Of a DNA stretch of 64,000 nucleotides, positions 7,705 to 16,202 are shown piece by piece. The first letter of the stretch is position 1. The number at the start of each line of letters is the position of its first letter. Source of the stretch: Bhargavaea changchunensis (GTDB lineage Bacteria; Bacillota; Bacilli; Bacillales_A; Planococcaceae); NCBI RefSeq assembly GCF_042665595.1, contig NZ_JBHTCT010000012.1:124001-188000 (forward strand), read 5' to 3'. The position numbers and the translations under genes are program-made. The notes beneath the pieces are model-generated. The model was not told the origin of the DNA. It ran no database searches and saw nothing but the letters and a program-made list of their open reading frames with translations.

Positions 7705-8275
7705 CTGTGCCGAATTCCTTTTGGATCCAGTTGTCCGCTTCGCGCCAGTCGCGCACACGGACGACGCCGGGCGGGGCAGGGAGCCGGTTGTAGGGTGCAT
7801 CAAAGAGAAGAACAGGTATGCCGACTTCCTCATGGATATCTACGGCATTGTCGTGCTTGTCCTCGAAAAAGATTTCGACCCCATGTTTTTTGGCTGCCTC
7901 GATCTTTCGGTGGCTTCCCGTCAGTTCAATATGACTGTAGGGGATGCCGTGCTCCCTGAACCAGCCGAATGTTACATCCCTGACCTCAAGGCCGCGGGCT
8001 GAAATATAATACAGTTCATGCAGTCGGTTCCACTTGTTCAGTATTTCCTTGGCAAAGTCATGAGCAGGAGAGGTCCGGTAGATTTCCGGTTCCGCTTCCT
8101 TGAACCAAGCGGCGAACTCTTTCGGATCAAGCATCGGGAAGGAGGCGGTCAGGCTATAATCGGTGATGTCGTCCAGCTTGAACTCGCTGCCGAACCGATT
8201 ATTGATGTGCGGCAGGAGGGAAGAGGGACTGGTCACTGTTCCGTCAATGTCGATTCCGAGGCGGAGTGGAGTCAC
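7694..8275 (-). CDS. yqfW: HAD-superfamily 5'-nucleotidase-like protein (YqfW)
   Basis: 193 residues, the usual length for YqfW-type putative nucleotidases of the cytosolic 5'(3')-deoxyribonucleotidase group. Motif I is LGIDIDGTVT near residue 7, where the first Asp is the nucleophile. A Ser in YYISARG near 94 fits motif II, and EDKHDNA near 139 supplies the late acidic residues. Substrate is not known. The ATG overlaps the ispG stop by four bases, so it is the last gene of the yqgB-yqfZ-ispG-yqfW unit. Its end lies in the terminator stem. Confidence 0.85.
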   Translation of the reverse strand: MTPLRLGIDIDGTVTSPSSLLPHINNRFGSEFKLDDITDYSLTASFPMLDPKEFAAWFKEAEPEIYRTSPAHDFAKEILNKWNRLHELYYISARGLEVRDVTFGWFREHGIPYSHIELTGSHRKIEAAKKHGVEIFFEDKHDNAVDIHEEVGIPVLLFDAPYNRLPAPPGVVRVRDWREADNWIQKEFGTEKA

Positions 8276-9399
8276 TCTGCGCTTTCTCCCTGGAGCGCCA
8301 GCTCTTCTTCACGGCGTTTGTTCTCGAAGTATTCTTCAGCCAGCTTGTCGATTTCCTTCTTGAGTTCATCGACCATCGTTTCCTCCGGCACTTTCCGGAC
8401 GGTTTCACCTTTCATGAAGAGAAGGCCTTCCCCGCGTGCACCGGCTATGCCGATATCCGCCTCGCGGGCCTCACCCGGTCCGTTGACAGCGCAGCCGAGA
8501 ACGGCAACCTTGATCGGGGCCTTGATGTGGGAGATGTATTCTTCCACTTCATTCGCGATGGAGATCAGGTCGATCTCTATACGGCCGCATGTCGGGCAGG
8601 AAATGAGTGTCGCCGCGTTGGACGACAGTCCGAAGACCTTCAGCAGTTCACGCGCAACCTTGATTTCTTCGACCGGGTCGGCACTGAGGGAAACGCGCAA
8701 CGTATTCCCGATGCCCATGCTGAGCAGGGTGCCGAGGCCTGCCGCACTCTTGATCGAGCCGGCAAATTTGGTTCCGGACTCCGTGATACCGAGGTGGAGC
8801 GGATAATCGAACGCCTCGGAGGCCTTGCGGTAGGCTTCGATGGCCAGCTGGACATCAGAGGCCTTCAGCGACACGATGATGTCATGGAAGTCGAGATCTT
8901 CAAGGATCTTAATGTGGTGCAGGGCACTTTCAACCATTCCATCAGCCGTCGGGTAGCCGTATTTCTGGAGGATGTGGCGCTCGAGTGAACCGGCGTTGAC
9001 GCCGATCCGGATCGGGATGCCTTTTTCCTTTGCAGCCTTGACGACTTGCTCTACGCGCTCACGCTTCCCGATATTGCCCGGGTTGATCCGGATCTTGTCT
9101 GCACCCTGTTCGATTGCAATCAGTGCAAGACGATAGTCGAAGTGGATGTCAACAACAAGAGGAATATCGATCTGCTTCTTGATATCACCGATCGCATATG
9201 CTGCGCGTTCGTCCGGGCACGCTACCCGGACAACCTGGCAGCCTGCTTCCGTCAGTTGCTTGATCTGGGCGACAGTCGCCTCCACATCGTGCGTCTTGGT
9301 CGTGGTCATACTCTGTATGAATAGTTCATTGCTGCCGCCGATCGTCAGATTGCCGACTCGGACCGGACGGGTTTTTGAACGGTGTGTAATTTCACCCAT
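8272..9399 (-). CDS. ispG: 4-hydroxy-3-methylbut-2-en-1-yl diphosphate synthase IspG (GcpE)
   Basis: 375 residues. It converts MEcPP to HMBPP, the step before IspH, with a [4Fe-4S] cluster. The TIM barrel begins with RVGNLTIGG and QSMTTTKTHDVEAT. Cluster Cys residues are in SCPTCGRIEID near residue 270 and LGCAVNGPGEA near 303. The ATG has GGAGAG upstream. Overlaps yqfW by four bases. The C-terminal tail (after about 350) is Glu/Arg-rich. Confidence 0.97.
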   Translation of the reverse strand: MGEITHRSKTRPVRVGNLTIGGSNELFIQSMTTTKTHDVEATVAQIKQLTEAGCQVVRVACPDERAAYAIGDIKKQIDIPLVVDIHFDYRLALIAIEQGADKIRINPGNIGKRERVEQVVKAAKEKGIPIRIGVNAGSLERHILQKYGYPTADGMVESALHHIKILEDLDFHDIIVSLKASDVQLAIEAYRKASEAFDYPLHLGITESGTKFAGSIKSAAGLGTLLSMGIGNTLRVSLSADPVEEIKVARELLKVFGLSSNAATLISCPTCGRIEIDLISIANEVEEYISHIKAPIKVAVLGCAVNGPGEAREADIGIAGARGEGLLFMKGETVRKVPEETMVDELKKEIDKLAEEYFENKRREEELALQGESAE

Positions 9400-9504
9400 G
9401 GTTAATTCTCTCCTTTTCAGGCCGGTGCCTTCACTTGGATTATTCTATCAATGCATGCCGGCTTAGACAAGTAATCCGGATGCAAACGGCCATGGAAACC
9501 GTGG

Positions 9505-9837
9505 TCATCCGCAGGAATTGCCGGTGTCTGGAGACAGGGGAAGAAAGACCGTCTCTCCTATTGCCGGCTGTTGGTTTTTCAGATGGGGATTCAGTTTGTA
9601 AAACTCGCTCAGACGGGTGAGGAGATCCATTTCATCCGGGTAAAGCGCAAATAATGAACGGACTGTGTCACCTTCAACGACAGTCACGGGTATCACATCG
9701 GGCTCTGCAGTTTCCGTGCAGCCGGTGGGGGTGTCCTCTGAATAGAAGGCAGCTTTGGAAATCGTCCCTTCCTGCAGGTCAGTTCTGATGAAATAGGAGA
9801 TGATCAGGATCGCGATGGCCGCAAGGAAAATCCGCAA
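9505..9837 (-). CDS. yqfZ: Small LysM-like membrane-anchored protein (YqfZ-like)
   Basis: 110 residues. One N-terminal hydrophobic segment (residues 3-17, IFLAAIAILIISYFI) followed by an outside domain with LysM features: VVEGDTVRSLFALYPDE near residue 53, then LSEFYKLNPHLK and GETVFLPL. LysM domains bind peptidoglycan. Position next to ispG matches Bacillus YqfZ. The exact role is unknown. Confidence 0.75.
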   Translation of the reverse strand: MRIFLAAIAILIISYFIRTDLQEGTISKAAFYSEDTPTGCTETAEPDVIPVTVVEGDTVRSLFALYPDEMDLLTRLSEFYKLNPHLKNQQPAIGETVFLPLSPDTGNSCG

Positions 9838-9841
9838 GAAA

Positions 9842-9881
9842 AAACCCCCTTTTTCACATTCTATGAACGTGCCGGGGGTTT
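9842..9881 (-). terminator. Terminator after the yqgB-like gene
   Basis: On the minus strand AAACCCCC (9881-9874) pairs with GGGGGTTT (9849-9842), followed by T. The loop is long (24 bases). It lies between the yqgB-like gene and yqfZ. Confidence 0.6.
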
Positions 9882-10409
9882 ATGCGTGACTGCTCTCTTA
9901 GCCGGTGCTTTTTTGGGATAATATCCGGCTGCCAGCCAGATATAAACGAGTGCGGCTGCCCACGACAGGGCTGTGGCAAACGGGATGATTCCGCCGAGCA
10001 GGTCATCAGCCAGAAGCAGAAGCGTCGGTACGGTGAGCGCGACGGCCGAGGTGCGCCAGAGATGCCGGTACTCGCCTCGCCGTCCGCGGATCCGGATGAT
10101 GCCCATACCCGCAAGTGCAGCGATGCTCGCCTTGATGTAGAAATAGAATGTGGAGATTAGAAACTGCAGAACAAAGGCAGCCGGGTACAGGAGGGGACCA
10201 ATACCCTTCAGATCTTCTGCCGGAAGCTCAGTCTCCTTCAGGATATCTCCGGAAGAGATCGAAAAACTGATGAACGACAGGACAGCTGTGATAAACACGA
10301 ATACAAAAATATACTTCACGACTTTGCCGAATGGCAGAAGCCTGTAGGCGGCCAGTTTCTTTGGCTCATAAAAAGCCGAAAGGAAGAGTTGCCGGAACTT
10401 CAGATTCAG
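9861..10409 (-). CDS. yqgB: DUF1189 membrane protein (YqgB-like) with a non-standard start
   Basis: 182 residues if started at CTG 10409, or 152 if started at GTG 10319. Four to five hydrophobic segments. The segment just upstream of the GTG reads QLFLSAFYEPKKLAAYRLL, which is the conserved soluble N-terminus of DUF1189 proteins (FFKSLYSPK... pattern), so the GTG start would cut off family sequence. A strong AGGGAGG (10424-10418) sits eight bases before CTG 10409, and no ATG, GTG or TTG is in frame between that site and an upstream stop. A CTG (or ATC) start is therefore inferred. Function unknown; it may form an operon with yqfZ and ispG. Confidence 0.72.
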   Translation of the reverse strand: MNLKFRQLFLSAFYEPKKLAAYRLLPFGKVVKYIFVFVFITAVLSFISFSISSGDILKETELPAEDLKGIGPLLYPAAFVLQFLISTFYFYIKASIAALAGMGIIRIRGRRGEYRHLWRTSAVALTVPTLLLLADDLLGGIIPFATALSWAAALVYIWLAAGYYPKKAPAKRAVTHKPPARS

Positions 10410-10588
10410 ATCGATCGCCTCCCTAACCTGTTTAGTTTATCATGCATTAGGGTAGTTCTGAATGAAGAAAACGACAGTTCTATGACACAGGAGTTGCCCG
10501 ATTGTTAACGTATTGTAAATTCTTTTAAGCACCTCTTTACAATCGAGGGGTCAACTACACATAATGGACAAGCATCAATTTTTGTCGA

Positions 10589-12238
10589 ATGGGGTTGAAT
10601 GAACTCGTGGAAATCAACTGGACAGAAATGATATTCCAGTTTATCGGTGGATTGGGAATTTTCCTTTTCGCCATCAACTTTATGGGTAATGCCCTTCAAA
10701 AAGCGGCAGGTGACCGGTTAAGGGACATTCTGGACCGGTTCACGACAAACCCGTTCATGGGTGTGCTGGTCGGGGTTGCCGTCACGGTCCTGATCCAATC
10801 CAGTTCCGGGACGACGGTCATTGTCGTCGGCCTCGTCAGTGCAGGTTTCATGAAACTGCGCCAGGCAATCGGCGTCATCATGGGGGCCAATATCGGGACG
10901 ACTGTCACGGCCTTTATCATCGGCATCGACGTCGGTGCCTATGCGCTTCCGATCATGGGTGTCGGAGCCTTTCTTCTGTTCTTCTTCAAGAAGGACAAGG
11001 TCAAGAACCTGGGTGAAGTCGTATTCGGCTTCGGTGGCCTTTTCCTTGGCCTTGAGCTGATGAGCGGAGGCATGAAGCCGCTTCGCGAGCTTCCGTCGTT
11101 TATCGACTTGACGGTCTCCATGAGTGAGCATTCGGCTCTCGGTGTCGTCGTCGGAACGGTCTTCACACTCATCGTCCAGAGCTCAAGTGCGACAGTCGGG
11201 ATTCTGCAGGGCTTGTATGCCGAGCAGCTTGTCGACCTGAAGGCTGCACTGCCGATCCTGTTCGGTGACAACATCGGTACAACGATCACCGCCGTGCTTG
11301 CATCTCTAGGTGCATCCGTCGCGGCGCGCCGCGCAGCTGCGACACACGTTCTCTTTAATGTGGTGGGAACAATCATCTTCATGATTTTCCTGGCGCCGTT
11401 TACCGCATATGTCAGCTGGCTGTCAGCCACTCTCGGACTCGAGCCGAAGATGCAGATCGCCTTTGCCCACGGATCCTTTAACGTGGCCAACACGATCATC
11501 CAGTTCCCGCTAATCGGAGCTTGGGCATACGTGGTGACAAAGCTGATTCCGGGCGAGGATGTTTCTATCGAGTTCAAGCCGAAACATCTGGACCCATCCT
11601 TTATCTCGCAGTCGCCGTCCATTGCAATCGGCCAGGCAAAGGAAGAGATTCTTCGCATGGGCGAGTATGCTGTCCGCGGCCTGAATGAGACTTACACGTA
11701 TCTGAAAACAAGTGAAAAGAAACATTCAGAAACGGCATACCAACTGGAAGATGCGATCAATAACCTGGATCGGGGTATTACCGATTACCTCGTCAAGATC
11801 TCCGCGGAGCCGATCAGTGCGATCGAATCCGAGCGCCACGTTATTCTGATGGAGACGGTTCGCGACATCGAGCGGATCGGCGATCATTTCGAGAACATCA
11901 TCGAACTGATCGACTATCGTGAAGCAAATCGTGTGCTGCTGACGGAAGGTGCGATGGCGGACCTTGATGAAATGTTCAGCCTGACCATCGATACGGTCAG
12001 CCGATCGCTGGAAGCACTTAATCATCATGATGCGGAAATCGCTCGTGAGGTTGCGGAAAAAGAAGACCTCATCGACAAGATGGAGCGGAAGTTCCGCAAA
12101 AAGCACATCCAGCGTCTGAATGACGGACAATGTTCGGCGCAGGCAGGTATCGTGTTCGTCGATATCGTGAGCAATCTCGAGCGGATCGGCGACCATGCTG
12201 TCAATATCGCGGAATCCATTCTGGGCCGCAACGTATAA
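10589..12238 (+). CDS. Na+/phosphate symporter with C-terminal PhoU-like domain
   Basis: 549 residues. Two copies of the Na/Pi_cotrans repeat are visible, each with the QSSS signature: VLIQSSSGTTV near residue 69 and LIVQSSSATVG near 195. Both are followed by the GxNIGTT motif (MGANIGTTVTA and FGDNIGTTITA). The segment from about residue 350 to the end is helical with repeated ERIGDH motifs, as in PhoU. Imports or exports inorganic phosphate in exchange for Na+. Bacillus YqeW is a close family member. The ATG at 10589 has only a poor ribosome binding site; GTG at 10607 is an alternative. No convincing PhoP box was found upstream. Confidence 0.88.
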   Translation: MGLNELVEINWTEMIFQFIGGLGIFLFAINFMGNALQKAAGDRLRDILDRFTTNPFMGVLVGVAVTVLIQSSSGTTVIVVGLVSAGFMKLRQAIGVIMGANIGTTVTAFIIGIDVGAYALPIMGVGAFLLFFFKKDKVKNLGEVVFGFGGLFLGLELMSGGMKPLRELPSFIDLTVSMSEHSALGVVVGTVFTLIVQSSSATVGILQGLYAEQLVDLKAALPILFGDNIGTTITAVLASLGASVAARRAAATHVLFNVVGTIIFMIFLAPFTAYVSWLSATLGLEPKMQIAFAHGSFNVANTIIQFPLIGAWAYVVTKLIPGEDVSIEFKPKHLDPSFISQSPSIAIGQAKEEILRMGEYAVRGLNETYTYLKTSEKKHSETAYQLEDAINNLDRGITDYLVKISAEPISAIESERHVILMETVRDIERIGDHFENIIELIDYREANRVLLTEGAMADLDEMFSLTIDTVSRSLEALNHHDAEIAREVAEKEDLIDKMERKFRKKHIQRLNDGQCSAQAGIVFVDIVSNLERIGDHAVNIAESILGRNV

Positions 12239-12265
12239 TGAAATAAGAGAAGGGGGGAGAACCAA

Positions 12266-12748
12266 ATGGCCATCATTGCCTGGACGCTGATTATCCTGAG
12301 TTTCATCATCGCGTTCATAGGGCTGGTCTATCCGGTGATCCCCGCTTCTCTTTTTGTCTTTCTGGGATTTGTCCTGTACGGCCTGTTCTACTCGTTTGCC
12401 GAACTTCCCTGGTGGTTCTGGCTGGCCGAAATCCTTTTTGTCATTCTGCTGTTCGGGGCGGACTTTCTGGCCAACGCAGTAGGCGTCAAAAAGTTTGGCG
12501 GCACAAAGGCTGGGATGTGGGGGAGCACCATCGGCATCCTTGTCGGGCCGTTCATCATTCCGGTTGTCGGTATTCTTGCCGGACCGTTTATCGGTGCAGT
12601 TCTCGGGGAACTGCTGGTGAACCGGAAGGGTCTCAGGCAGGCCATGAGAAGCGGCCTGGGCTCGCTGATCGGATTCCTTACATCGGTCGGCGTGAAGGGT
12701 GCTATCCAGATTATCATGATTTTGCTGTTTGTCATTGTGGTGTCCTGA
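12266..12748 (+). CDS. yqgC: DUF456 membrane protein (YqgC-like)
   Basis: 160 residues, almost entirely hydrophobic with about five membrane segments. Glycine-rich central stretch (KKFGGTKAGMWGSTIG, then GPFIGAVLGELL) is the DUF456 signature, related to glycine-zipper segments. A strong AAGGGGGGAG precedes the ATG. Located just before sodA as in Bacillus subtilis. Function is unknown. Confidence 0.82.
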   Translation: MAIIAWTLIILSFIIAFIGLVYPVIPASLFVFLGFVLYGLFYSFAELPWWFWLAEILFVILLFGADFLANAVGVKKFGGTKAGMWGSTIGILVGPFIIPVVGILAGPFIGAVLGELLVNRKGLRQAMRSGLGSLIGFLTSVGVKGAIQIIMILLFVIVVS

Positions 12749-12761
12749 CAAATACTTTCTT

Positions 12762-12787
12762 GCACCGCAATTTCGGCGGTGCTTTTT
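12762..12787 (+). terminator. Terminator after yqgC
   Basis: GCACCGC (12762-12768) pairs with GCGGTGC (12776-12782), followed by TTTTT. Confidence 0.85.
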
Positions 12788-12859
12788 ATTTGAAGCTGTG
12801 CAACAAGTTTGATAATGTGAAGGTTGTAGTCAATCAATTGAACCCGGGAGGAATGTGAA

Positions 12860-13465
12860 ATGGCTTTTAAATTGCCGGAACTTCCATACGCATACGACGC
12901 GTTGGAGCCAAGCATCGACAAAGAAACGATGGAGATCCACCATACGAAGCACCACAACACGTATGTGACAAACCTCAACGCAGCAGTTGAAGGAACGGAT
13001 CTCGCTGAAAAATCGATCGAAGATGTTCTCCGTAACTTCGATTCCGTACCGGAAGAAAAGAAAACCGCAGTCCGCAACAATGGCGGCGGCCATGCCAACC
13101 ACTCGCTTTTCTGGCAGATCCTTTCGCCAAACGGCGGCGGCCAGCCATCCGGAGCACTTGCCGAAGCAATCGACAAAAAGTTCGGCAGCTTCGACAAATT
13201 CAAGGAAGAGTTCGAAACAGCTGCGAAGGGCCGCTTCGGTTCCGGCTGGGCTTGGCTTGTCGTGAACAACGGTGAAGTCGAAGTCACGTCGACTCCAAAC
13301 CAGGACTCTCCTCTCATGGAAGGCAAGACGCCAGTTCTCGGTCTTGATGTCTGGGAGCACGCGTACTACCTGAAGTACCAGAACCGCCGTCCTGAATATG
13401 CATCGGCATTCTGGAACGTTGTAAACTGGGAAGAAGTTTCCAAGCGTTACGAAGAAGCGAAGTAA
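12860..13465 (+). CDS. sodA: Superoxide dismutase (Mn/Fe type)
   Basis: 201 residues, standard length. Removes superoxide in the cytosol. Metal ligands: His in IHHTKHHNTYV near residue 27, His in GGGHANHSLFW near 82, and Asp/His in DVWEHAYYLKYQNRR near 163-167. The residues GGGHANHS with downstream Gly and Gln pattern favour Mn, though metal choice cannot be settled by eye. Ribosome binding site GGGAGG lies seven bases upstream. Followed by its own terminator. Confidence 0.97.
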   Translation: MAFKLPELPYAYDALEPSIDKETMEIHHTKHHNTYVTNLNAAVEGTDLAEKSIEDVLRNFDSVPEEKKTAVRNNGGGHANHSLFWQILSPNGGGQPSGALAEAIDKKFGSFDKFKEEFETAAKGRFGSGWAWLVVNNGEVEVTSTPNQDSPLMEGKTPVLGLDVWEHAYYLKYQNRRPEYASAFWNVVNWEEVSKRYEEAK

Positions 13466-13504
13466 TCATAGGCTCAGCCTCATTCCGGCTATGCCGGAAA
13501 CCCC

Positions 13505-13543
13505 GCACACACCTCGGGCGTCCCGTTGGTGTGTGCTTTTTTT
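13505..13543 (+). terminator. Terminator after sodA
   Basis: GCACACACC (13505-13513) pairs with GGTGTGTGC (13528-13536), then seven T. Confidence 0.9.
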
Positions 13544-13596
13544 GTTGGTTTAGGTTACAATTCTCATAGAAAATTGCAAGGAAAGGGGGAAGCCGC

Positions 13597-15810
13597 GTGA
13601 ACCGCCGCAGGCGATCCTCTAAGCAGGAGACACCAAAACAGAAACTTCGCAAGAACACCGCCTTCAGGATGAATGTCCTGTTTTTCACCATTTTCCTCCT
13701 GTTTTCCGCGCTTGTCCTCCGTCTGGGATATCTCCAGATCGTCAAAGGAGAAGACTACAAGCGGGTGATTGAGCGAACAGAGGAAATCTCCGTCAATACA
13801 AGTGTTCCCAGGGGCAGGATCTATGACCGCAATGGAGAAATTCTTGTCGGGAATGACCCGAAGAGGGCCATCACCTATACAAAAAAACAGTCTACGAAGA
13901 CGGATGAAATGCTTGACGTCGCCCGAGGGCTCGCCGCGCTGATCAAGAAGGATCCGGAGGATGTCACCATGCGCGACAAAAAGGACTTCTGGATCCTCCT
14001 CAACAAAGACGAGGCATATGACCGTGTTTCCGACAAGGAGAAAAAGGCGATCAATTCGGATGATACGAAAACAAAAACCGAACGCCAGCGGGAACTGGAC
14101 ACCCTGGTACGTGAAAAAATCACGGAAGAGGACTTGAACTCGTTGACCGGGGAAGAGCTTGAGGTTCTTGCCATCTACCGGGAAATGACCTCCGGTTATA
14201 ATTATTCGCCGCAGATCATCAAGAGCGGAGATGTGACTCCGGAAGAATACGCCAGGGTTTCCGAACGGCTCCATGAGCTGCCGGGTGTTAACACGACGAC
14301 GGACTGGGAGCGGGTGAAAAACTCCGAGATGGCCATCCTCGGCAGCACCACGACACCAAAAACTGGCATTCCGAGTGAAAAGCTGAATTATTATCTTGCC
14401 CGCGGTTATTCCCGGAATGACCGTGTTGGCAGAAGTTTCATAGAGGAACAATATGAATCCGTCCTACAGGGACAAAAGACGATTGCCAAAAATATTACCG
14501 ATAAGTCGGGGAACGTCATTGAGACGGTGCCGGTCCAGGAAGGGCAGCCTGGGAAGGACCTGGTCCTGAGCATCGACAGCGAGCTCCAGAAAAAAGCCGA
14601 AGAAGTCGTGAGCCGTCATGTGCTTTCCATCAAAAACGGACCGAATTCCCAGGCTTTCGACCGGATCTTCTTCGTAATGATGGACCCGAACAATGGAGAA
14701 ATCCTGTCGATGGTCGGCAAGCAAGTGTACCGTGACAAGGAAACCGGAAAGTATGAAGTGTATGACCGGACATTCGGTACTTTCCAGGATGTGTATGAGG
14801 CCGGTTCGACCGTCAAGATGGCGACCATACTTGCGGGCTATGAGCACGGGGCCGCAACTGTCGGCCAGACGATGATCGATGAACCCCTTTATTTCCGGGG
14901 AACGAAGCCCAAGCGGACCCTGTTTAACCAGTATGGGCGTGTACCCGTCAATGATCTGACCGCCATCACAAGGTCTTCCAACGTCTACATGTGGAAGATT
15001 GCCATCGCACTTGGCGGCGGTACTTATGTGCGGAACGGTCCCCTTGCAATCGACACCAAGGCCATCAACCTCTTCCGGGATTCGTTTGCCGGCTTCGGTC
15101 TTGGCGTGAAAACCGGAATCGACCTTCCGAGCGAAGCCACAGGGCAGAGCCCGCCTAATCCGGATGCCAACAAAATCCTCGATTTCGCCATCGGGCAGTA
15201 TGATACGTATACGACGATGCAACTTGCCCAGTACGTCGCAACGATCGCCAATGGAGGTTACCGGGTAGCGCCGCGTGTCGTGAAAGAAATCCGGGAGCCG
15301 TCACCCGATGGCAAAACCCTCGGTCCGATCGCAACGGAAGTTCCGGCAAAGTACCTGAACCGGGTCGATAACTCGGATGGCCAGATCGACCGGATGAAAG
15401 AGGCGATGTATTCCGTCTACTACAATCCCCGCGGTACGGCGTATTCGACATTCAAGGATACAAAAGGCTATAAGGCGGCCGGTAAGACGGGCACCGCCCA
15501 GCGATATTACTATGAGGCGGACCGGAAAGATCCTTGGTTCGGCAAGGCGACCGTCAACGTCTCGCATGTCGGATTTGCCCCGTACGATGATCCGGAGATT
15601 GCCTATGCGGTGCTGGCACCCAATATCTCGACAAACCCATCCGTCATCCCGCACCCGAACAATGAGATTGCCCGCGAAATGACCGACTTCTACTTCGAAC
15701 TTAAAAAAGAGCGGATCAAAAGCGGGGAAGCCGGCCCCAACACAGAGGGCACACTAAAAGAATCCTCTGACGGAACCGTCATCCGGGAAGGCGAAGAAGA
15801 AGGGGAATGA
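13597..15810 (+). CDS. pbpA: Penicillin-binding protein 2 (class B transpeptidase)
   Basis: 737 residues. Cell-elongation D,D-transpeptidase that cross-links peptidoglycan. A basic N-terminus is followed by one membrane anchor (residues 24-45). The PBP dimerisation domain starts with VNTSVPRGRIYDRNGEIL near 67. Transpeptidase motifs are all present: SxxK as GSTVK near 408, SxN as RSSNVYMW near 460, and KTGT near 630. GTG start with AAAGGGGGAAG upstream. The region around residues 95-190 carries many Lys/Glu, as in the Bacillus PbpA group. Position between sodA and rpmG matches Bacillus. Confidence 0.95.
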   Translation: MNRRRRSSKQETPKQKLRKNTAFRMNVLFFTIFLLFSALVLRLGYLQIVKGEDYKRVIERTEEISVNTSVPRGRIYDRNGEILVGNDPKRAITYTKKQSTKTDEMLDVARGLAALIKKDPEDVTMRDKKDFWILLNKDEAYDRVSDKEKKAINSDDTKTKTERQRELDTLVREKITEEDLNSLTGEELEVLAIYREMTSGYNYSPQIIKSGDVTPEEYARVSERLHELPGVNTTTDWERVKNSEMAILGSTTTPKTGIPSEKLNYYLARGYSRNDRVGRSFIEEQYESVLQGQKTIAKNITDKSGNVIETVPVQEGQPGKDLVLSIDSELQKKAEEVVSRHVLSIKNGPNSQAFDRIFFVMMDPNNGEILSMVGKQVYRDKETGKYEVYDRTFGTFQDVYEAGSTVKMATILAGYEHGAATVGQTMIDEPLYFRGTKPKRTLFNQYGRVPVNDLTAITRSSNVYMWKIAIALGGGTYVRNGPLAIDTKAINLFRDSFAGFGLGVKTGIDLPSEATGQSPPNPDANKILDFAIGQYDTYTTMQLAQYVATIANGGYRVAPRVVKEIREPSPDGKTLGPIATEVPAKYLNRVDNSDGQIDRMKEAMYSVYYNPRGTAYSTFKDTKGYKAAGKTGTAQRYYYEADRKDPWFGKATVNVSHVGFAPYDDPEIAYAVLAPNISTNPSVIPHPNNEIAREMTDFYFELKKERIKSGEAGPNTEGTLKESSDGTVIREGEEEGE

Positions 15811-15815
15811 GCTAT

Positions 15816-15853
15816 GGGCCGGGATTGCCGAGCAGGCGCCCGGTCCCTGTTTT
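15816..15853 (+). terminator. Terminator after pbpA
   Basis: GGGCCGGG (15816-15823) pairs with CCCGGTCCC (15839-15847) with a one-base bulge, followed by TGTTTTT. Confidence 0.7.
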
Positions 15854-15892
15854 TGCCGCTGAAAAAAAGTGGGTTGACCGCATATTCTTTAG

Positions 15893-15920
15893 TGGACATC
15901 ACCGCGCCTTGTGCTATAAT
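15893..15920 (+). promoter_or_regulatory. Promoter of rpmG with extended -10
   Basis: TGGACA (15893-15898), 16-base spacer, TGC plus TATAAT (15915-15920). Confidence 0.75.
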
Positions 15921-15994
15921 GGAACAGTCGTATAAATCATGCTCACTTTACATGCTCAAACATTTCTATCCTGTATGAGTGGGAGGGGAACCGA

Positions 15995-16144
15995 ATGCGC
16001 GTTAATGTAACTCTTGCTTGCACCGAATGCGGCGAGCGCAACTATATCACGACTAAAAACAAGCGGACCAATCCGGAACGCATTGAAATGAAAAAGTATT
16101 GCTCACGTGATAACAAACAGACTCTGCACCGCGAAACGAAGTAA
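15995..16144 (+). CDS. rpmG: 50S ribosomal protein L33
   Basis: 49 residues starting MRVNVTLACTECGERNY. It belongs to the large ribosomal subunit. One CxxC (ACTEC) is present near residue 9, but the later region has a single Cys (KKYCSRDNK), so the four-Cys zinc ribbon is incomplete. That is the pattern of the RpmGA-type paralogue. The gene has its own promoter and terminator and a GGGAGGGGAACCGA ribosome binding site. Confidence 0.95.
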   Translation: MRVNVTLACTECGERNYITTKNKRTNPERIEMKKYCSRDNKQTLHRETK

Positions 16145-16154
16145 GCGGATCCTG

Positions 16155-16182
16155 CCAAAACCGGTACCGGTTTTGGTTTTTT
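16155..16182 (+). terminator. Terminator after rpmG
   Basis: Nearly perfect palindrome CCAAAACCGGT with ACCGGTTTTGG (16155-16176), then six T. Confidence 0.88.
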
Positions 16183-16202
16183 CATTGAAGGGGGTTTTTA
16201 TC

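Noticed and set aside
10500..10545. PhoP box upstream of the Na/Pi symporter
   Set aside because: TTAACG and TTTACA occur, but not as direct repeats at the required 11-base spacing.
11726..12751. 341-residue minus-strand frame opposite the Na/Pi symporter and yqgC
   Set aside because: Spans two real plus-strand genes and their junction; no start signal or family resemblance.
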